Position numbers and translations under genes: made by a program. Positions 44,475 to 57,800 of a DNA stretch of 64,000 nucleotides are shown piece by piece. Position 1 is the stretch's first letter. Every line of letters begins with the position of its first letter. The stretch covers positions 32,524,658-32,588,657 of the forward strand of contig OZ026603.1 in NCBI GenBank assembly GCA_964020085.1, written 5' to 3'. Source of the DNA: Micromussa lordhowensis. Its lineage: Eukaryota > Cnidaria > Anthozoa > Scleractinia > Lobophylliidae. Below the pieces are notes generated by a model. That model saw nothing but the letters and a program-made list of their open reading frames with translations, had not been told where the DNA came from and ran no database searches.

Positions 44475-46203
44475 TCATTCAAATAGCTCAGATAATCTAC
44501 CTGTTCCTGCTTTCTTTCCGCGGATGCTCCCTTCATCATAGCAGCCGAAGAAGCCGTCACACGGTCGCCGTTTTGGCGCGCAAATTTTGCGATATTGAAG
44601 GGCGTTACCCTTGGCAATGTAATAACTGTAGAACATGGCAGGATGGGACTTAGTTCCACCAGCATGCTGGGTTCTAGTCACGTGACCCTTTGTCTTGATG
44701 CCTGACACTTTTGTGCGCTCCAGGGATGACATCACACAGTCCACTCTAGATGTTTGTACTTCATTCTTGACGCTTTTTCCTGCGTGCTTTTTCTTTGTCT
44801 TGGCGCATCTTTGCCGTTTCTTCCAGGGAAGAATGCAAACGGGCTTCCCTCTTTTTAAGGATCCCACTAAAGGAAGCGAAATAAAAGAAAATACTTTTGC
44901 TGTAACTGTTGAGACAAGTGGTTCAGAAAGAGGCCTAAGAAAATCGGGCAAAACTTAAACATTCCCGCAACACCCGAACTATATGGAAGTTTTGCGAATG
45001 ACAAAGAAAACAGCAAGTCAATAATTGCTATGTGTACGAATCGAGAGCACTAAAACAACTTCAGAATGGTATTCAATGAAATCGCAAGCCATTCGGAACC
45101 AGATGTTCTCACAAAATTTAATCCGCCGAGGCCAGTGCTTTTGGAAATTTTGTGAATGCTTTTTGTGCGCAATCCTGGGAACGAGCGAAATAAAACTTTG
45201 ATCGTGTCTGTCGCTTTCTTTACAATTTTCGCTCTGTTTAGGTTAAAGATTGATCAACATGCCACGAAACCGTCACCTCCTACCATGTTTCAGATAATTC
45301 TTTTCTGCTTGTAGCATAAAGGAGATAAAAATAAAACAAAATCTACATTCCCAATGTCGCAAGCCTTCGATTCGATAAATTGTAAAGGCACAAATAACTT
45401 CAGAGCAGTTGAACGCAAAATTGGTTAATACCACCCAGTAGAATATTATATCCTAGCGTGAAATCGTTGTGGCTTTGTTTTGATTTGAACTAAAAGCAGC
45501 AGGGTTGAGGCTCAAACATTATTCCTGTGTTCTTTTGCATTGAATTTAAGTCTCTTTACACGTGAAAAATCTGAAAAAATAAGTCATAGTTTCTCTGCTA
45601 CGGTTTTAAATTTTCAAGAACTTGTCTACTTCATCTGGCTTTGCTCTGAAATGGTTCATCCAAACAATCGGAAATGAATAATATATTAAAGCAATTTTAA
45701 CACGGCACAAAAAATAATTTTGCACTGCGTTGTACCCTTTAGAAATTGACCTTGCATTATCCTATTTTATATATATACTTTATAGCTAAAATCATTTATA
45801 TCTTACCGTTTCCTTTTTCTGTAGAAATTTGATCATCGGGGCAACCAAAATATCCATCACACACCATACGATTCCTCATGCGATACGCCATTTTGCTCAC
45901 ATTGCAAGAAAATCTCTTCGCTAAACCTGAGCTCAGTAGCCTGGTCGTATGTGTGCCAGATTCCATCAGATTTTCTGGCGTTTTTCGCGGCGGAAAGGTG
46001 AAATAGCCGTTTTCAGCCGCAGAATTTCTGGAATACAGCAGATAAAAGCTCGAGCTTTCGACCTCGGATTCAGCTGTCTCCAATTTATATTCAGAATATT
46101 CATTGTTAGTTGGTAATTGAGATTCATAAACAGAAAAGTAACTTGGAATATAGCTTTGGCGTCTCACTATTAATGTATGGCCACCGGTTGTACAATTCGC
46201 CAT
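44475..46203 (-). CDS. Unknown two-exon gene with repeated CDG[YF]FGC motif
   Basis: Minus-strand exons 46203-45807 (phase-1 donor GTAAGA) and 44905-44475 (acceptor after CAACAG) join in frame to 275 aa. The start has a strong Kozak context (GTCGCCATGG) and an upstream in-frame stop. There is no signal peptide or membrane segment. Exon 1 is Ser/Glu/Tyr-rich and ends with CDGYFGCPDD (Cys115-Cys121). Exon 2 is Lys/Arg-rich with scattered cysteines and ends with CDGFFGCYDE (Cys248-Cys254). Both motifs are preceded by basic residues (RMRNR and APKRR), so the two exons may be an internal duplication. I recognise no family. The C-x5-C loop could bind metal or form a disulphide ring; neither is shown. 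A possible donor (GTAGAT) near the last codons leaves open a further exon. Confidence 0.6.
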
Positions 46204-47698
46204 GGCGACTTCCTCGGATTTCGGTGAAATAAGCTACATATTGTCAAAATATTGGCCAAAACCAACTCAAATTTATCTTTCAGGTGGAGCCTCTTTCAAA
46301 ACTTCCGGGAAACCGTGAAGATCTTGCTGCGAGTAGAGAGCAAGACAAACTAGTTTTAAAATTAAATTTTCGTCTTTAGAAATCTTCACCTTTTAGCCAC
46401 TGTGGTTGCTGCCCAATACATCATATTTATTCCATTTGCCAGAAAAATATCTATAATTAACGTGCTTCGCTTCTAAACTATTGAATTAATAGTTTACCAT
46501 CGAATCAATCGGGATCAACACAACTATGAAATGAAATATCTCTCGCAGCATCATTTTGTTGTTCAGAATTTTATATTTATTGAAAATATAACTAAATCTT
46601 AGTACCGTCAGGCTGCGACATAGAATAGAAAAAGCGCCGATTTATTTAAAGGACAAACTGAAAATATTTAATGAGAAGTAGCAATAAAAGAACTGAAAAA
46701 TATTTGAATATGGTAACAGGATAAGCTAAACTGAATTACTTGAAGACAAGTGTTTACGACTTCCAAGCTTTACTCCTCTTAAAACGCTATGTCTTATTGC
46801 GCCCTTCAGGTTAAATTCCGCAATAATTCTAGTATGCGGTTCAAGATGAACGAGGTAATACTGATAATCTATAGGATTTGATTCATCAGTTTTTCCACAG
46901 CTTTCAATCAATTCAGTGTTAATGGCAATGTTTTCTTTGCTTACATTTAGTTCGTCTTATTTGATAGCCAAACAGGTGCCAAGAAAAAAATGTCAAATTC
47001 ATTGACAGAATTTTATGTCATGATTCATATTTCGGGAAATTCAATGGACAAAAATGGAAAAAAAAAATACAAAACATACCAATGGATAAAAATGCTTAGA
47101 AAGAGATCATGTTTTAGAAAGGAAAATGTTTTAGCGTAAAAGCGACTAGTACTAGTAAGGCGACTTGCTTTGTTTATGACAATAGAAAGCCGCCATCGAT
47201 GGTACAGTCGTTTATGCGTCGAAATAACTAAGGGAATTCCAAATAATGCTACACTCGCCTAAACAAATGTATCTTTGTCTCTGCCTCGTCCCCAGTCGCT
47301 CGCGATAGAAATAATCGCTTTGCACCTCTCACTCATTACCAGCTCCCGCTCGCGCTTTCTTGCTCACTCCCAGTCTCCCTAGTCTCCCAATTGATCTTTG
47401 CGCTAAGAGAAAAACAGGAAAAGCAGTCTTTGGCTAGTTGGTTGTAACGTGGAACCAAGGGAAATCCGACATGAAGGCCGCATTGCACCATGGAACACAA
47501 CATCAAAGCCGTTACTCCTTTGGGAACCCTGTACCATCCAAACCGGTCTTAAACGGCCTGACCATTACAATGTTCACCAGGACTAGCTCACTGACGTGTT
47601 TGCTGTTGATTAATTAGCAAAGAAACCTTGTGTGGAACCACCAGCGGCTGCAGATTTTTTGCGCAGCTTTTATCGATGTCAATGCACTATTTTACGAT
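46204..47698. other. Intergenic, nothing recognised
   Basis: AT-rich sequence upstream of the CDG-motif gene. No domain or clear promoter is seen. Confidence 0.45.
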
Positions 47699-47990
47699 AA
47701 CTGCAGAAATTCTCGCGCGCTCATTGGCTAATTTTTATCGTTAATATGCGGACAGACACATGAATTTGAAATTCGTGCGACGCGTCATTGAGCGAGAGCG
47801 GGCAATTCGACCATTTGTCATCGTAAAAAACAAATTGATGTCAGTTTTTAATAAGTCTGTCCTGTTATAAGTCTGTCCTGCCTGCGGATCCATTCGGCTA
47901 TCGCCTCGTGGATCCACAGCTACTTTGACAATGTGATGACGAAATTTAAATAACAGGACAGACGCATGAAAAACTGACGTCAATTTGTTA
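47699..47990 (-). repeat. Dispersed repeat R3, copy 3 (inverted)
   Basis: Reverse complement of the R3 copies at 13313 and 43117. AACAAATTGATGTCAG and its inverse TGACGTCAATTTGTT flank a core with TCGTGGATCCACAGCTAC. The 125-codon frame across it is repeat-derived. Confidence 0.85.
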
Positions 47991-48837
47991 AACTGCACAT
48001 TTGCTTTTATCAAACGAAAACTCCACAGGTTTGCTAAATTAAGAAAAAGGCTTATTTCTCTTTGATTTAGTTTGCTCTTAGTGACCTTCATATTTGAATG
48101 GCGCGAAGTTCTAGCCATCTCGTATCCAGTACCCAGGCTCTTCTAGGTTCACGATCAGTGACGTGGCGAGGTTTGAATCGCACCAAGGGTACTTCCGCCT
48201 TATAGGGGGGGGGGGGGGGTACTACCAAATCTCACAACAAACCAGAGCAAAAATGCATGTTTATTATTTAAACCTTTTTTTATTTCAAGTTCCACTGAAT
48301 TATTCAGTCTTAAAAAATTTACACCCTTACGACGCATAAGTGTAATGTACACCAGCTTAATTAATATAAAATTTTGATTTTGATTTACAGTCTTCATGTA
48401 ACTTCAATTTGAATTTATTAAAACTAACTAGAAATTCTTAGTCATTTTGAAGTATTCCCCAACATCTTGCGTATGACAATTTATTCTTAGTTATTCTTAG
48501 TTTCACTGGCAAATATTGTACATATGTAAAAATACGAATTGCTAACAAAAGGTACAAAAGGCGTAGACCTGTGATTGGTAACATTTACAACTAAGCGTCA
48601 TATGAAAAGCAGCGGATCAACATCAGTATTCTTTGTACAGTTTTTGCGTTCGATTTCTGTCCTTGTCAGTTTAATGAACGTTATTTCTTGACGAGGTCGG
48701 TGAATTGAACGGTGTTTTGCTTGACAGTATAAAATTGTTATAAACTCCTATCTATATGTAGGTATAAATTCAAATATACGTTTACTATTCTTGCAATCTA
48801 CTACACAATCTACTACACAATTTTTTCTGGTTCCATA
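47991..48837. other. 3' flank of the SH3RF gene
   Basis: Probably includes the 3' UTR of the minus-strand SH3RF gene. A G-run lies at 48207-48220. No other gene is seen. Confidence 0.4.
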
Positions 48838-51800
48838 TCAAAAGCTGTCCACAAAGCTCCCAGGAAATAACCCTGTTTTTCCGTTTCGTTCCAGCGTCCC
48901 TTTGTACCAGCCATCTTGTCGTTTTTTCGTTACATACACAACTTCGCCAACACGAAGTTCTAACTCGGCCTCGTGCTGGGGTGGATAAGCTACGATAACA
49001 CGGCACCTGATAACCAAAGCAAAAGATATGCTCCATATTAACCAGTTATTTTCAAAGCCGTTACCATTTCACAAACCTCGGGAAACATGAGCATAGCCAA
49101 AGGACAGTACTTCTCTGGCATTGATTTGGTTCAATATGCAAAAATTGCGACCGCATTTTTAAAAATTTCACGCCTGGAGAGCTGAGTCAAGATTCAATGT
49201 ACAAAATTACCTTCAAATCAAATCAGTCCTCCAAATAACAGCTTAATACGATAGAAACACCAAGGAAGTAACAATATGTATTAACAAGGAAAATAATCTA
49301 CGATGGTTTAAATTCATCATAGCATCATAGACTTTGATTCTCTCTGTTTCCCTTGCATTACTGAGAAGTCTCTTTCAACGTAAGTCTCATTTTTATACGT
49401 CTAGCGAAGTTCAGCGACCTGCTCACTGAGTACGATTTCGAATGATTGATGATGAGCTATTTTTGCACGAACCTCTCGCGAACAGGTGGGTTTTCAACTC
49501 TCTGATGGGTCCTCAACTGAGGTCTGGGAGTTTCTTCTCTCGGAACCTGAGAGAGAGAGAAAAAAAAATTATCAAAAATGGAATCCTTGCACCATATTGG
49601 CAACAGTTATATTGATCACCTTTAGTTTGACTTCAGTACGAATTTAAAGGAAGGTATAAAGATTAAAGAAGCGTAACTGTGTTTCAGCAGAGTTAACTTT
49701 ACTTGTACATGTAGAGCGAGTACCATATGAGTGATGAAGACCACAAGTTACATGTAAATAGAAAAGAACTACATTTATCTACACTACCAACAGTCGCTGA
49801 CCTGTGCGAAGGAAGTCAGCAGTGCTCCAAAATCATAAGGAGGAGGAGATAAGGCGCTATGTCCTGCAGGCATACTCCTAAAAACGAACAGAACGTTAAA
49901 ATGTTATTTCAGACAGGGAAACCTGTGCATTGCATGGCCATGGTGATACACAAGTCAACACAAGTCTTGAGTGCCAATTTTCGTTTCATCAAAATTATTG
50001 CACAAAATCACGAATACTCCTAACGTTGGTATGCCAACATAGTAGCTGAAAAGGGTATCAGATAACTAAACAACCATAGTGATTTCTCTAGGGGTGAGGC
50101 CAATCTCAGAGGCGTCGATACCAACGTTACAATGAATTGATATCGCATGATATAATTGCTGTTTGTGAGGGTATTCCTTTACATGTATGTAGCAGTTTAT
50201 CACGTAACCGTTGAAATTAATGAGTATTTGTGAGATATACATGTATGTAAATACCTTTGATACGGAGGGGGTGGGGGCAGGGGCGGACTTGGCCTTGTCT
50301 TGTCTTTCTTCTTGCCCGTAAGCTTTTTCCAGAAACTACTCTGAAAATTCAAGTACAAGAAAAACCTTGTAAAGGAAGGTATTAACTTCAGAATGACGTT
50401 TGTAACACAACAACATATTTATCATGAATCACCTTTCCCCCATTTAAATATGGTAAATCAATAGCTAATATGTTGCTTTAGGGTTTTATCCTAGCTATAA
50501 AATTAGCAGTAAAACTGGTATCAGATGTGAAATAAATTTGGTATCAGATATTAAATGCTAATTTCTCCCTCAGTGGTATGCATTAGTTTTAATTGATACT
50601 CCGGTTAATAAATACAGTGCCCGCTCGTCTCGTGAATGACTTTTTTTATTCTCGTCATGTTATTTTGCTTGAAAACTTACATGTACTCATCTATTAATGG
50701 AAGTAATGTTGACTATACCGATTTGGGTGCTGGAGGTGGAGGGAGTGGTAATGTGGGTGCAAATCTGCTCCTCTCAGAGGGTCCCTCGGCGACGTTTCTG
50801 TTTGCTGCAATATTCCTTCCTTGATTTAAATTAACCACCAGGCTTTCCACTGGCATAACTGGCTGTGACCGTTGGGGTGGGGCAGAATCTGACCGGTAAA
50901 ATCTCCCGTGGGATCCTCCCTCAGACATTGCATGTCTCGGTGGCGGTGGCTTTTGGTGAGGCGGCGGCTTTGGTTGAACATTACTCTGAGATGCTGCAGG
51001 TGTGCTGATGTCCTGGTCTGTGCTGCTGCTTCTTGATTGTGTTAGCAAATTGTGTAAACTACAAACACGCAAGTAAATACAAGTTAACATAATTCCTTGC
51101 CCACCACCAGGGAAGACTATTTTACTGTTTTGCAAAATGTACAGGTAGCCGAGCCTCTCCTTGAAAATGAGGTTACGGTTGACCTTACGATGATAGAGCA
51201 TAGAAACTAGTTGGCATGGTAGCAGATAATTTACATTTGAAAAGTAGCGAGGTTGCTATCTCAAGGTTTTATCAGTTTTCAAAAGCATATTTTGTAATTT
51301 GTGTGCAAGCCACGGCCACACTAGACATACACACACAGGCTGAGCTCGGGTCTAATCTCAAAGGAAGGAAGACCTAAGACTGTTTTATCATTTTGGGTCC
51401 CAACAGAGAGCCAGCTCGCAAGTTACGTTGTGGTTACAGTTTGCTTCAGTAACTGTTTACACACCTGGCTAGACGAACGTAATTTCCAGGGAAGACTCCT
51501 CTCTTTTGACTAGACACAGAGTAGCCTTTGAACCAGCCGTCTTTACACTTGTCTGTCACGCAGTAGTTTTCATTTCGTACAAGTTCTAATTCATCGTCTT
51601 TTGTTGGCTTGTAAGTATACAGAGCTACGTATCTATTCATAAAAAATTGACAAACAGTAACTATTTAGTGAGTTGGCTTGTAAGTATACAGAGCTACGTA
51701 TCTATTCATAAAAAAATTGACAAACAATAACTATTTAGTGAGGGGTTAACGCTCAACAGTATCGAAAGGCAAAAGATTTTTACACACAAACAAGTAAAAA

Positions 51801-54800
51801 ATAGATTCAACAAATAAAGAAGCTTAAGCCGTGTATTACACTGTGATAAAACATGACGAGCATTTGGAAACACAAGGGAGATGTAGAAAACAGAAGCCAC
51901 AGGTGAGTGTTTTCTACATGTACATTTCTCGAGTGCTCTCAAATGTCCGGAGTGGGACAAAAAAACTGTTTCCAAATGCGGAATAAAAACACCTGTTTCC
52001 AAATGAGTGATAGCTGCACATGTTGATTGAAATAGGTTTTTCATTTACTGTTAATTAAGATTTAAAAGATTATAATAAAATGAATTCTACGCAAGGAAAG
52101 CTTGAGGGGGCCTATATCTGGGGGGGGGGGGGGGTGGAGTTTATAACCGGGTGTAATTTTTGGCTTACAGGTAGATGGGCTTATAAGCGGGGTGGGGTGG
52201 GGGAGGGGCTTATAAGAGGCAGCTTACAATACTTCATATTTTCTTTCGTCTCACAATGGACTGACTTTTAAAGTGTTGATAATAAGACAAGTCAATAAAC
52301 AAAGGTCTCCCTCAGTAACTCAAGATTCTACCTACAAACATACATGTATATTGAGAGAGGAGCTGTTACAGCAAAATAACTTGCCAAAGAACACCACACA
52401 CTAATGTAGAGTACAGTGTACTTGTGCTTACAATTCTTTTCCGAGTTCAGCAGAAACCGGTCGTGACCCGCCGCCAGTGCCAGATTCCGAAGGTGATCCT
52501 TGCCTCCCTGTAGCTGAACGAGCTGGGTTGCCTGAGGACGGAGATGAACCTCGCCTTGAGTTTAATGATTGTGCTGTGTCGGGACTACTGGATGTCGAAC
52601 TTGGTGGAGGTGTTGCCTTTGAAAACAACATTGATGAAAAAATATACACTGTAAGTAATGTGTTACAATGAACGAAGTTCAAAATGAGGTCCCATTGTGA
52701 GCAAAGAAGTTAGCTAGTAGGCTATAAGTCAGTTCATTTTCACAATAATCAGGAGTATATAATGAACATGGAACTATTTCTAATTTTCAGAAAATGTATT
52801 GTCCAATCACTCTGCTAAATCAAATAACCTGAAAAATGAAACTACACAATTTTTTTTGAGGTAAAACAATGAAACTCTGACAAGCAAGATTCCAATATCA
52901 TGTAAAATGTACATTATTGCCAACAAGCCAGCCGAGCGAAGACGCTCGGCTGGTGAGGCGGCAGAGAATAGTGCCGCGCGAAGAATGGCGTATGCAAAAA
53001 AATTCTCGATCGAGCTCTGAAAGTGTAAGTGTAAGGTGTAAGATGTAACAATGGCTCAGTTTGAGCCAATTGCAAGGACGGAACTATTCGAGCTATTGTA
53101 GTTTTTAGCCAATCAGGAGGCGCGTTACATCTAGACTTGTCTCGTGGAATACAAATGTTTTCTGTGCTGTTGTGTTTATCCAACTGTGAACAATTTCATA
53201 GTCTCAGAACATATCGAACCAGCGTGTTTCCTCTCTCACTTTATCGAAATGAAAGTTCAATTGGGGAGCGTACCCTTTACAAAACTCTTCTTCTAATTCG
53301 AATATTCAGGAAAACTGTTAGACAAGAGCAAATCCAAGACACAAAATCGACACGAAACCGAACCAGCGTGTTCACCACAGACATTGAACGAGCGTGTTCA
53401 TGAATCGAAACAGTGTATTCCTTCTCTGTTTACCTATATCGAACTGAAAGTTCCATCGGGCAGCTTTTTTTGGAAAGATTGTGTTCACCAGTTGAACCAC
53501 TAGAGCAAATCCAGTGTTGAAATCTAGCATATCGAACTGAAGGTTGAGTCGGCAGTGTTTCCGAACAGAACTGAACGAGCGTGTTTATCATACAGTCGAA
53601 TCCAGTGTTCAAAACACAAATCGGATCTGTTTTGCCACAGAATTAAACGAGTCGTGTTCATCAATCAAACTAGCGTGTTCACTTTCACTTTGACTTTGCC
53701 CATCATATTGAACTGAAAGTTCGACCGAGCAGCGATACATTCCAATACTCTTGATATTCAGGGATTGCGCGACGAACGTCACCGGCCGGTAAAGGCGTTA
53801 TAATTTTCTCTCGGTAATGTTTACAACAGAAGAGAACCAAAAATCCGTTATGTTGTATTAATAAACCCCTTATTATAGCACAAATTATTCGCTCGTTGGC
53901 ACTCTATCGATAGGTATACCTAGTTTCAGTTGTTATTACCATTCACTGAATACACTTAGTAGAAGCCAGAGGAAAAAACCCAAGCTCAGGCTTGAGTTTC
54001 CGACTGACCTATTTCCACTTGCACACCTACCTGTCTGTTGTTGTCCTCTGATAGTCTTTCAGAAGATGAAATATCAAGTGAGCGTCGCTGAAGACCAACT
54101 GACTGGCTCTCTCCATCACGCTGCCCAACAAAATGCATGGTATGCCTCTTGGGTTCTCCTTTACTTGTTTCTCCTGTCAGGGATTTTCTTGCTGGTTTTG
54201 CCACACCTGGAGGCTGATCTGACCCAATTTCAGTTCCCTCTGCAAGGTTCCTGGCTGCTGCATTGAGCTGCAAACAAAACAGTGACATACAGTCATGTTG
54301 GTAGGTAGGTAGATACAGTGGGTAAAGTCTGCATACAAGCCAAGTGGCCCATCAGGCTGGAGCTTATCCCAGTTTCAGTAGCATGAAGCGACATGGAGTA
54401 TTTGCACCCCCCTTGATGGGATGCTAGTCCATTGCAGGGTTACCCCCAAGCATTAAATGCACTGGTACCCATTTATACACCTGGGTGGAGAGAGGCGCTG
54501 TGAGAGTAAAATTAATTGTTTTGCCCAAGAACACAACCCAATGTCCCCGGCCAGGACTTGAACCCGGACCGCTTGATCAGGAGATGAGCACAGTAACCAT
54601 GAGGCCACCGCACCTCTCAACAAACATGTAATTCAGATTAATTTGCTTTCCCTGACTCCACACACATATTAACATATACATAAACATCTTTCATCTTTCA
54701 ATGGAAGTTGTTTGACCACATTTCTTTAAAACTTTTTGTAAAACAATTTTTGTAATCTGACTGCATGTATACTTGTATCAAGGCATGCAGTGCCATAATT

Positions 54801-57800
54801 CAAATTACAAGACTGTATGATGCTTACATCTAAGGCAAGGAATTCTTTAAAACCTGAAATGTCAGCCTCATTCTCATTTTTCTTAACCCTCTAGCTGGGC
54901 TGTCAAACCTTTCACCTCACCTCAACAAATGTTATTGGGAAAATCCCCAGCTTGCCATATAGCTTTCCTTCACACCAGTTTTCATCAACTCTACGCATGA
55001 CACTTATTATGTCACCCTAATAGAGAAAAGAAATGCAATGAGTTAAGTGACAGGGACTTCACACCACAAACAGTGCACCACACTAATTACTACCTGTCTC
55101 GTCATCAGTGTCTGCTTAAGTGACATACCATGCAGCATCTGGCTCTATAGGCTCGATTTCCAGCCGCTGTTCGGGAAACGAGCCCGCGCTCCTCCCCCGA
55201 ACTCACGGCTGGACTCGTCTGGTTGCCTTTGTTGGTTTCAACCAATCGGAGCAGTGCCCGCAGAATTTCGTCGGGCATAATTTTCACGCATAATTATAAT
55301 TATCAGACTATAATTTCAAAATGACGAGTGAAGCCACTGATCGTATTTTAGAAACGTTTAAGATCGATTCCTTAAAGGAATTACAGCACAGAGGCCTAGA
55401 AGCTTAAATCAAGGGCCAATATGTCTTCATAATTCAGCCGATTGCCTGAACTAAGCCGAACAATGGCATATAGAACACGCAACACAGTCAACAGACTTGC
55501 GCGTAAACAGCTACATTTGAATCATGTGGTGTGAGAACGAACAACAGGAGGAATAAACTTAAACATCGAGCGCGAGAAACATAAGCTCGATCAGATATAC
55601 GCAAGAAACATAACAACGACTCTAGACAAACGTATAACTTTCTCGAAGTAAAGCTACGGCGTCTCCGAAGAATAACGTAAGAGGACAAATATGATATCCG
55701 TGATAAGAATCTACATACTGTACTTGCATGCAGTTTTAATCAAACAGCCGGGCCCGGCGTCACACTACAGTGAAATCCCGATTTCTTGAACCCTCATTTT
55801 TTCGAACCTCCCGATAACTCGAACCAAAAGTCGTTCCCTCTCCTCAGTCGAACACTGTAATTTTACCCCCGATTTGTCGAACCAATTTGCGTTTCCCCTG
55901 GAGGTTCGAGAAATCGGGATTCCACTGTATATGCTCCAAGTAAGCAACATGTTCACGGTAAATTTCATATTTTGTCCCTCGAAAGCAAATTCTTGGAGAC
56001 ATATCTTGCATTAGAAATGAGCCTAAGCAATGCATAAACAAATGGCAAATTACAGAGGTGTCAAACTCTGCAAAGCGACATGCCGATAACAGCGGAACTG
56101 AACTAGGCAGACCAATGACCTCTTACGGCTCAGCTCTACCAAAAAATCCTATTTATAACACAACATGAAGTTCCCTTAATAAACACGAGTGAAGCAACAA
56201 AAAGGTCGAGAGACCGAACAGAGAACGGCAAATGTACAAATGTCACGAACCGTAGGAGTCGTGTAGGCTAGTCAACCTCATTTTACACAAACAGCCTTCT
56301 CATGTTGCTTTTTCGCGCGAAAATCTGACACCCGAGACACCAGAGGACGCATAAATTAATTTTTTTTTCAATGACGTCACGGACATGGATGACCGCTCAC
56401 GCGTCCAGCCGTCTCTTTTCGGGGAGGAACGTAGACCGGACACGAGAGAGCGGCGGAAATCGAGCCTACTGGCTCTAGGGACTATCATCAGCTCAATTTT
56501 AGAGATGATTACATTCACACATTACATGTACATTGGTTTTATACAAACAGGTAAAAGTCTGCACACGAGCCAACTGATTCATCAGGCTGGAGCTTATCCC
56601 AGTTTCTGTAGCATGAAGTGACTGGGAGTATTTCTACTCCTCCCTGGATGGGATGCTAGTCCATTGCAGGGTTACCCCCGAGCATTACATGTAAATTCAC
56701 CGGAACCCATTTATACACCTGGGTGGAGAGAGGCACTGTAAGAGTAAAGTGTCTTTCCCAAGAACACAACACAATATATGTCATTGGCTAGGGCTTGAAG
56801 CTGGACCGGTCGCTTTGGAGACAAGCGTACTAGACATGAGGCCACCAAGGCCAGGACATTAGGAAAACTATACCTACATGTACACAGAGTGCAATATCAG
56901 GTTTATGTAAAGCCATAAAGACTTTGAAAATGTGTTAATAACAACAATAACAACAACAACAATAATAATAATAATAATAATAATATTAAAATTGCAGTTT
57001 CTGCTGGCGTAGCATGCGCAGAACTGTGAACCGTTAGAAAGCCGTTACTCAGTTGGCTTTAAAAAACCGATGAAGGCCAAAGTTGTTTGGTCGAAACGTC
57101 TTGAAGTTTCATTAACGTTGTTTTTAACGTTAACAAGAGTCAGTGACAAACACAAATTTTAACTCTGAAATAATAATAATCTTTGATCCTTTTTGAGGAA
57201 GCTCCAATTAGAATGCATTTTCTTTACACTCACAAATACATGTAAATCTTAGTAAATACAAAATACTAAAATTTATGCAGTTCAAGATGCATACAAGTTT
57301 ACCTGCTTAAAGGAAAGTAAGTCTTGCTCCTGCTCATCTTCAAAGTCAAATAAAGCTTTAGCAATGGGCTTCTCACAAGAATCATCTAGACTTGGTAAGG
57401 GGTTGATTACCTAGCATTGAAGATTTTTGAATTGGTAAAAATAAAAGAAGATACATTTGTACATGTACAGTGCTTCAAACCTTCTATTTAATATGTTTTG
57501 TCTTTTCTTCTATTATATGTAGATCAATACCATAATAATTATGGTATTTTCCCAGTCCAAAATTAATGGTAAATTTGTTTAAAAAATTTGAGCACAAAAT
57601 ATGCATGTACCTAATTTTTATAGTCAATCAGTGCATAATATTTATAAAGAACAACATTTGTTTAAACAGATCTGTCTGTCTCTTCATCTGTCAATCTATC
57701 CCTCCATACCTCCGTCTGCGTTTATTAAAACATGTACATGTACAGGGTTCTGCCAGCTAGTGCTGTGGTATGGGTAAAGTCTGCTTACAAGCCAGTGGCC

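Larger units (their letters stand above)
55148..56468. mobile_element. DNA transposon, 9-bp TSD, second helicase-carrying copy
   Basis: Ends TAGGCTCGATTTCC and GGAAATCGAGCCTA are inverted and flanked by exact 9-bp duplications CTGGCTCTA at 55139-55147 and 56469-56477. It lies in SH3RF intron 4. Inside are the start of a RecQ-like frame, the shared core (55448-56288) with a nested MITE, and a short minus-strand frame at the right end. Its terminal sequence differs from 37169-39125 beyond the first few bases, so the two are related but distinct subfamilies. Confidence 0.92.

Noticed and set aside
47741..48118. 125-codon minus-strand frame
   Set aside because: Runs through the inverted R3 repeat; the same peptide is encoded at 13364-13660, which is also repeat.
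51706..52044. 112-codon minus-strand frame
   Set aside because: Consists of the dispersed repeat at 51808-51990 and intron sequence; no domain is visible.
54066..54266. Plus-strand frame with hydrophobic segment
   Set aside because: It is the antisense of SH3RF exon 6.
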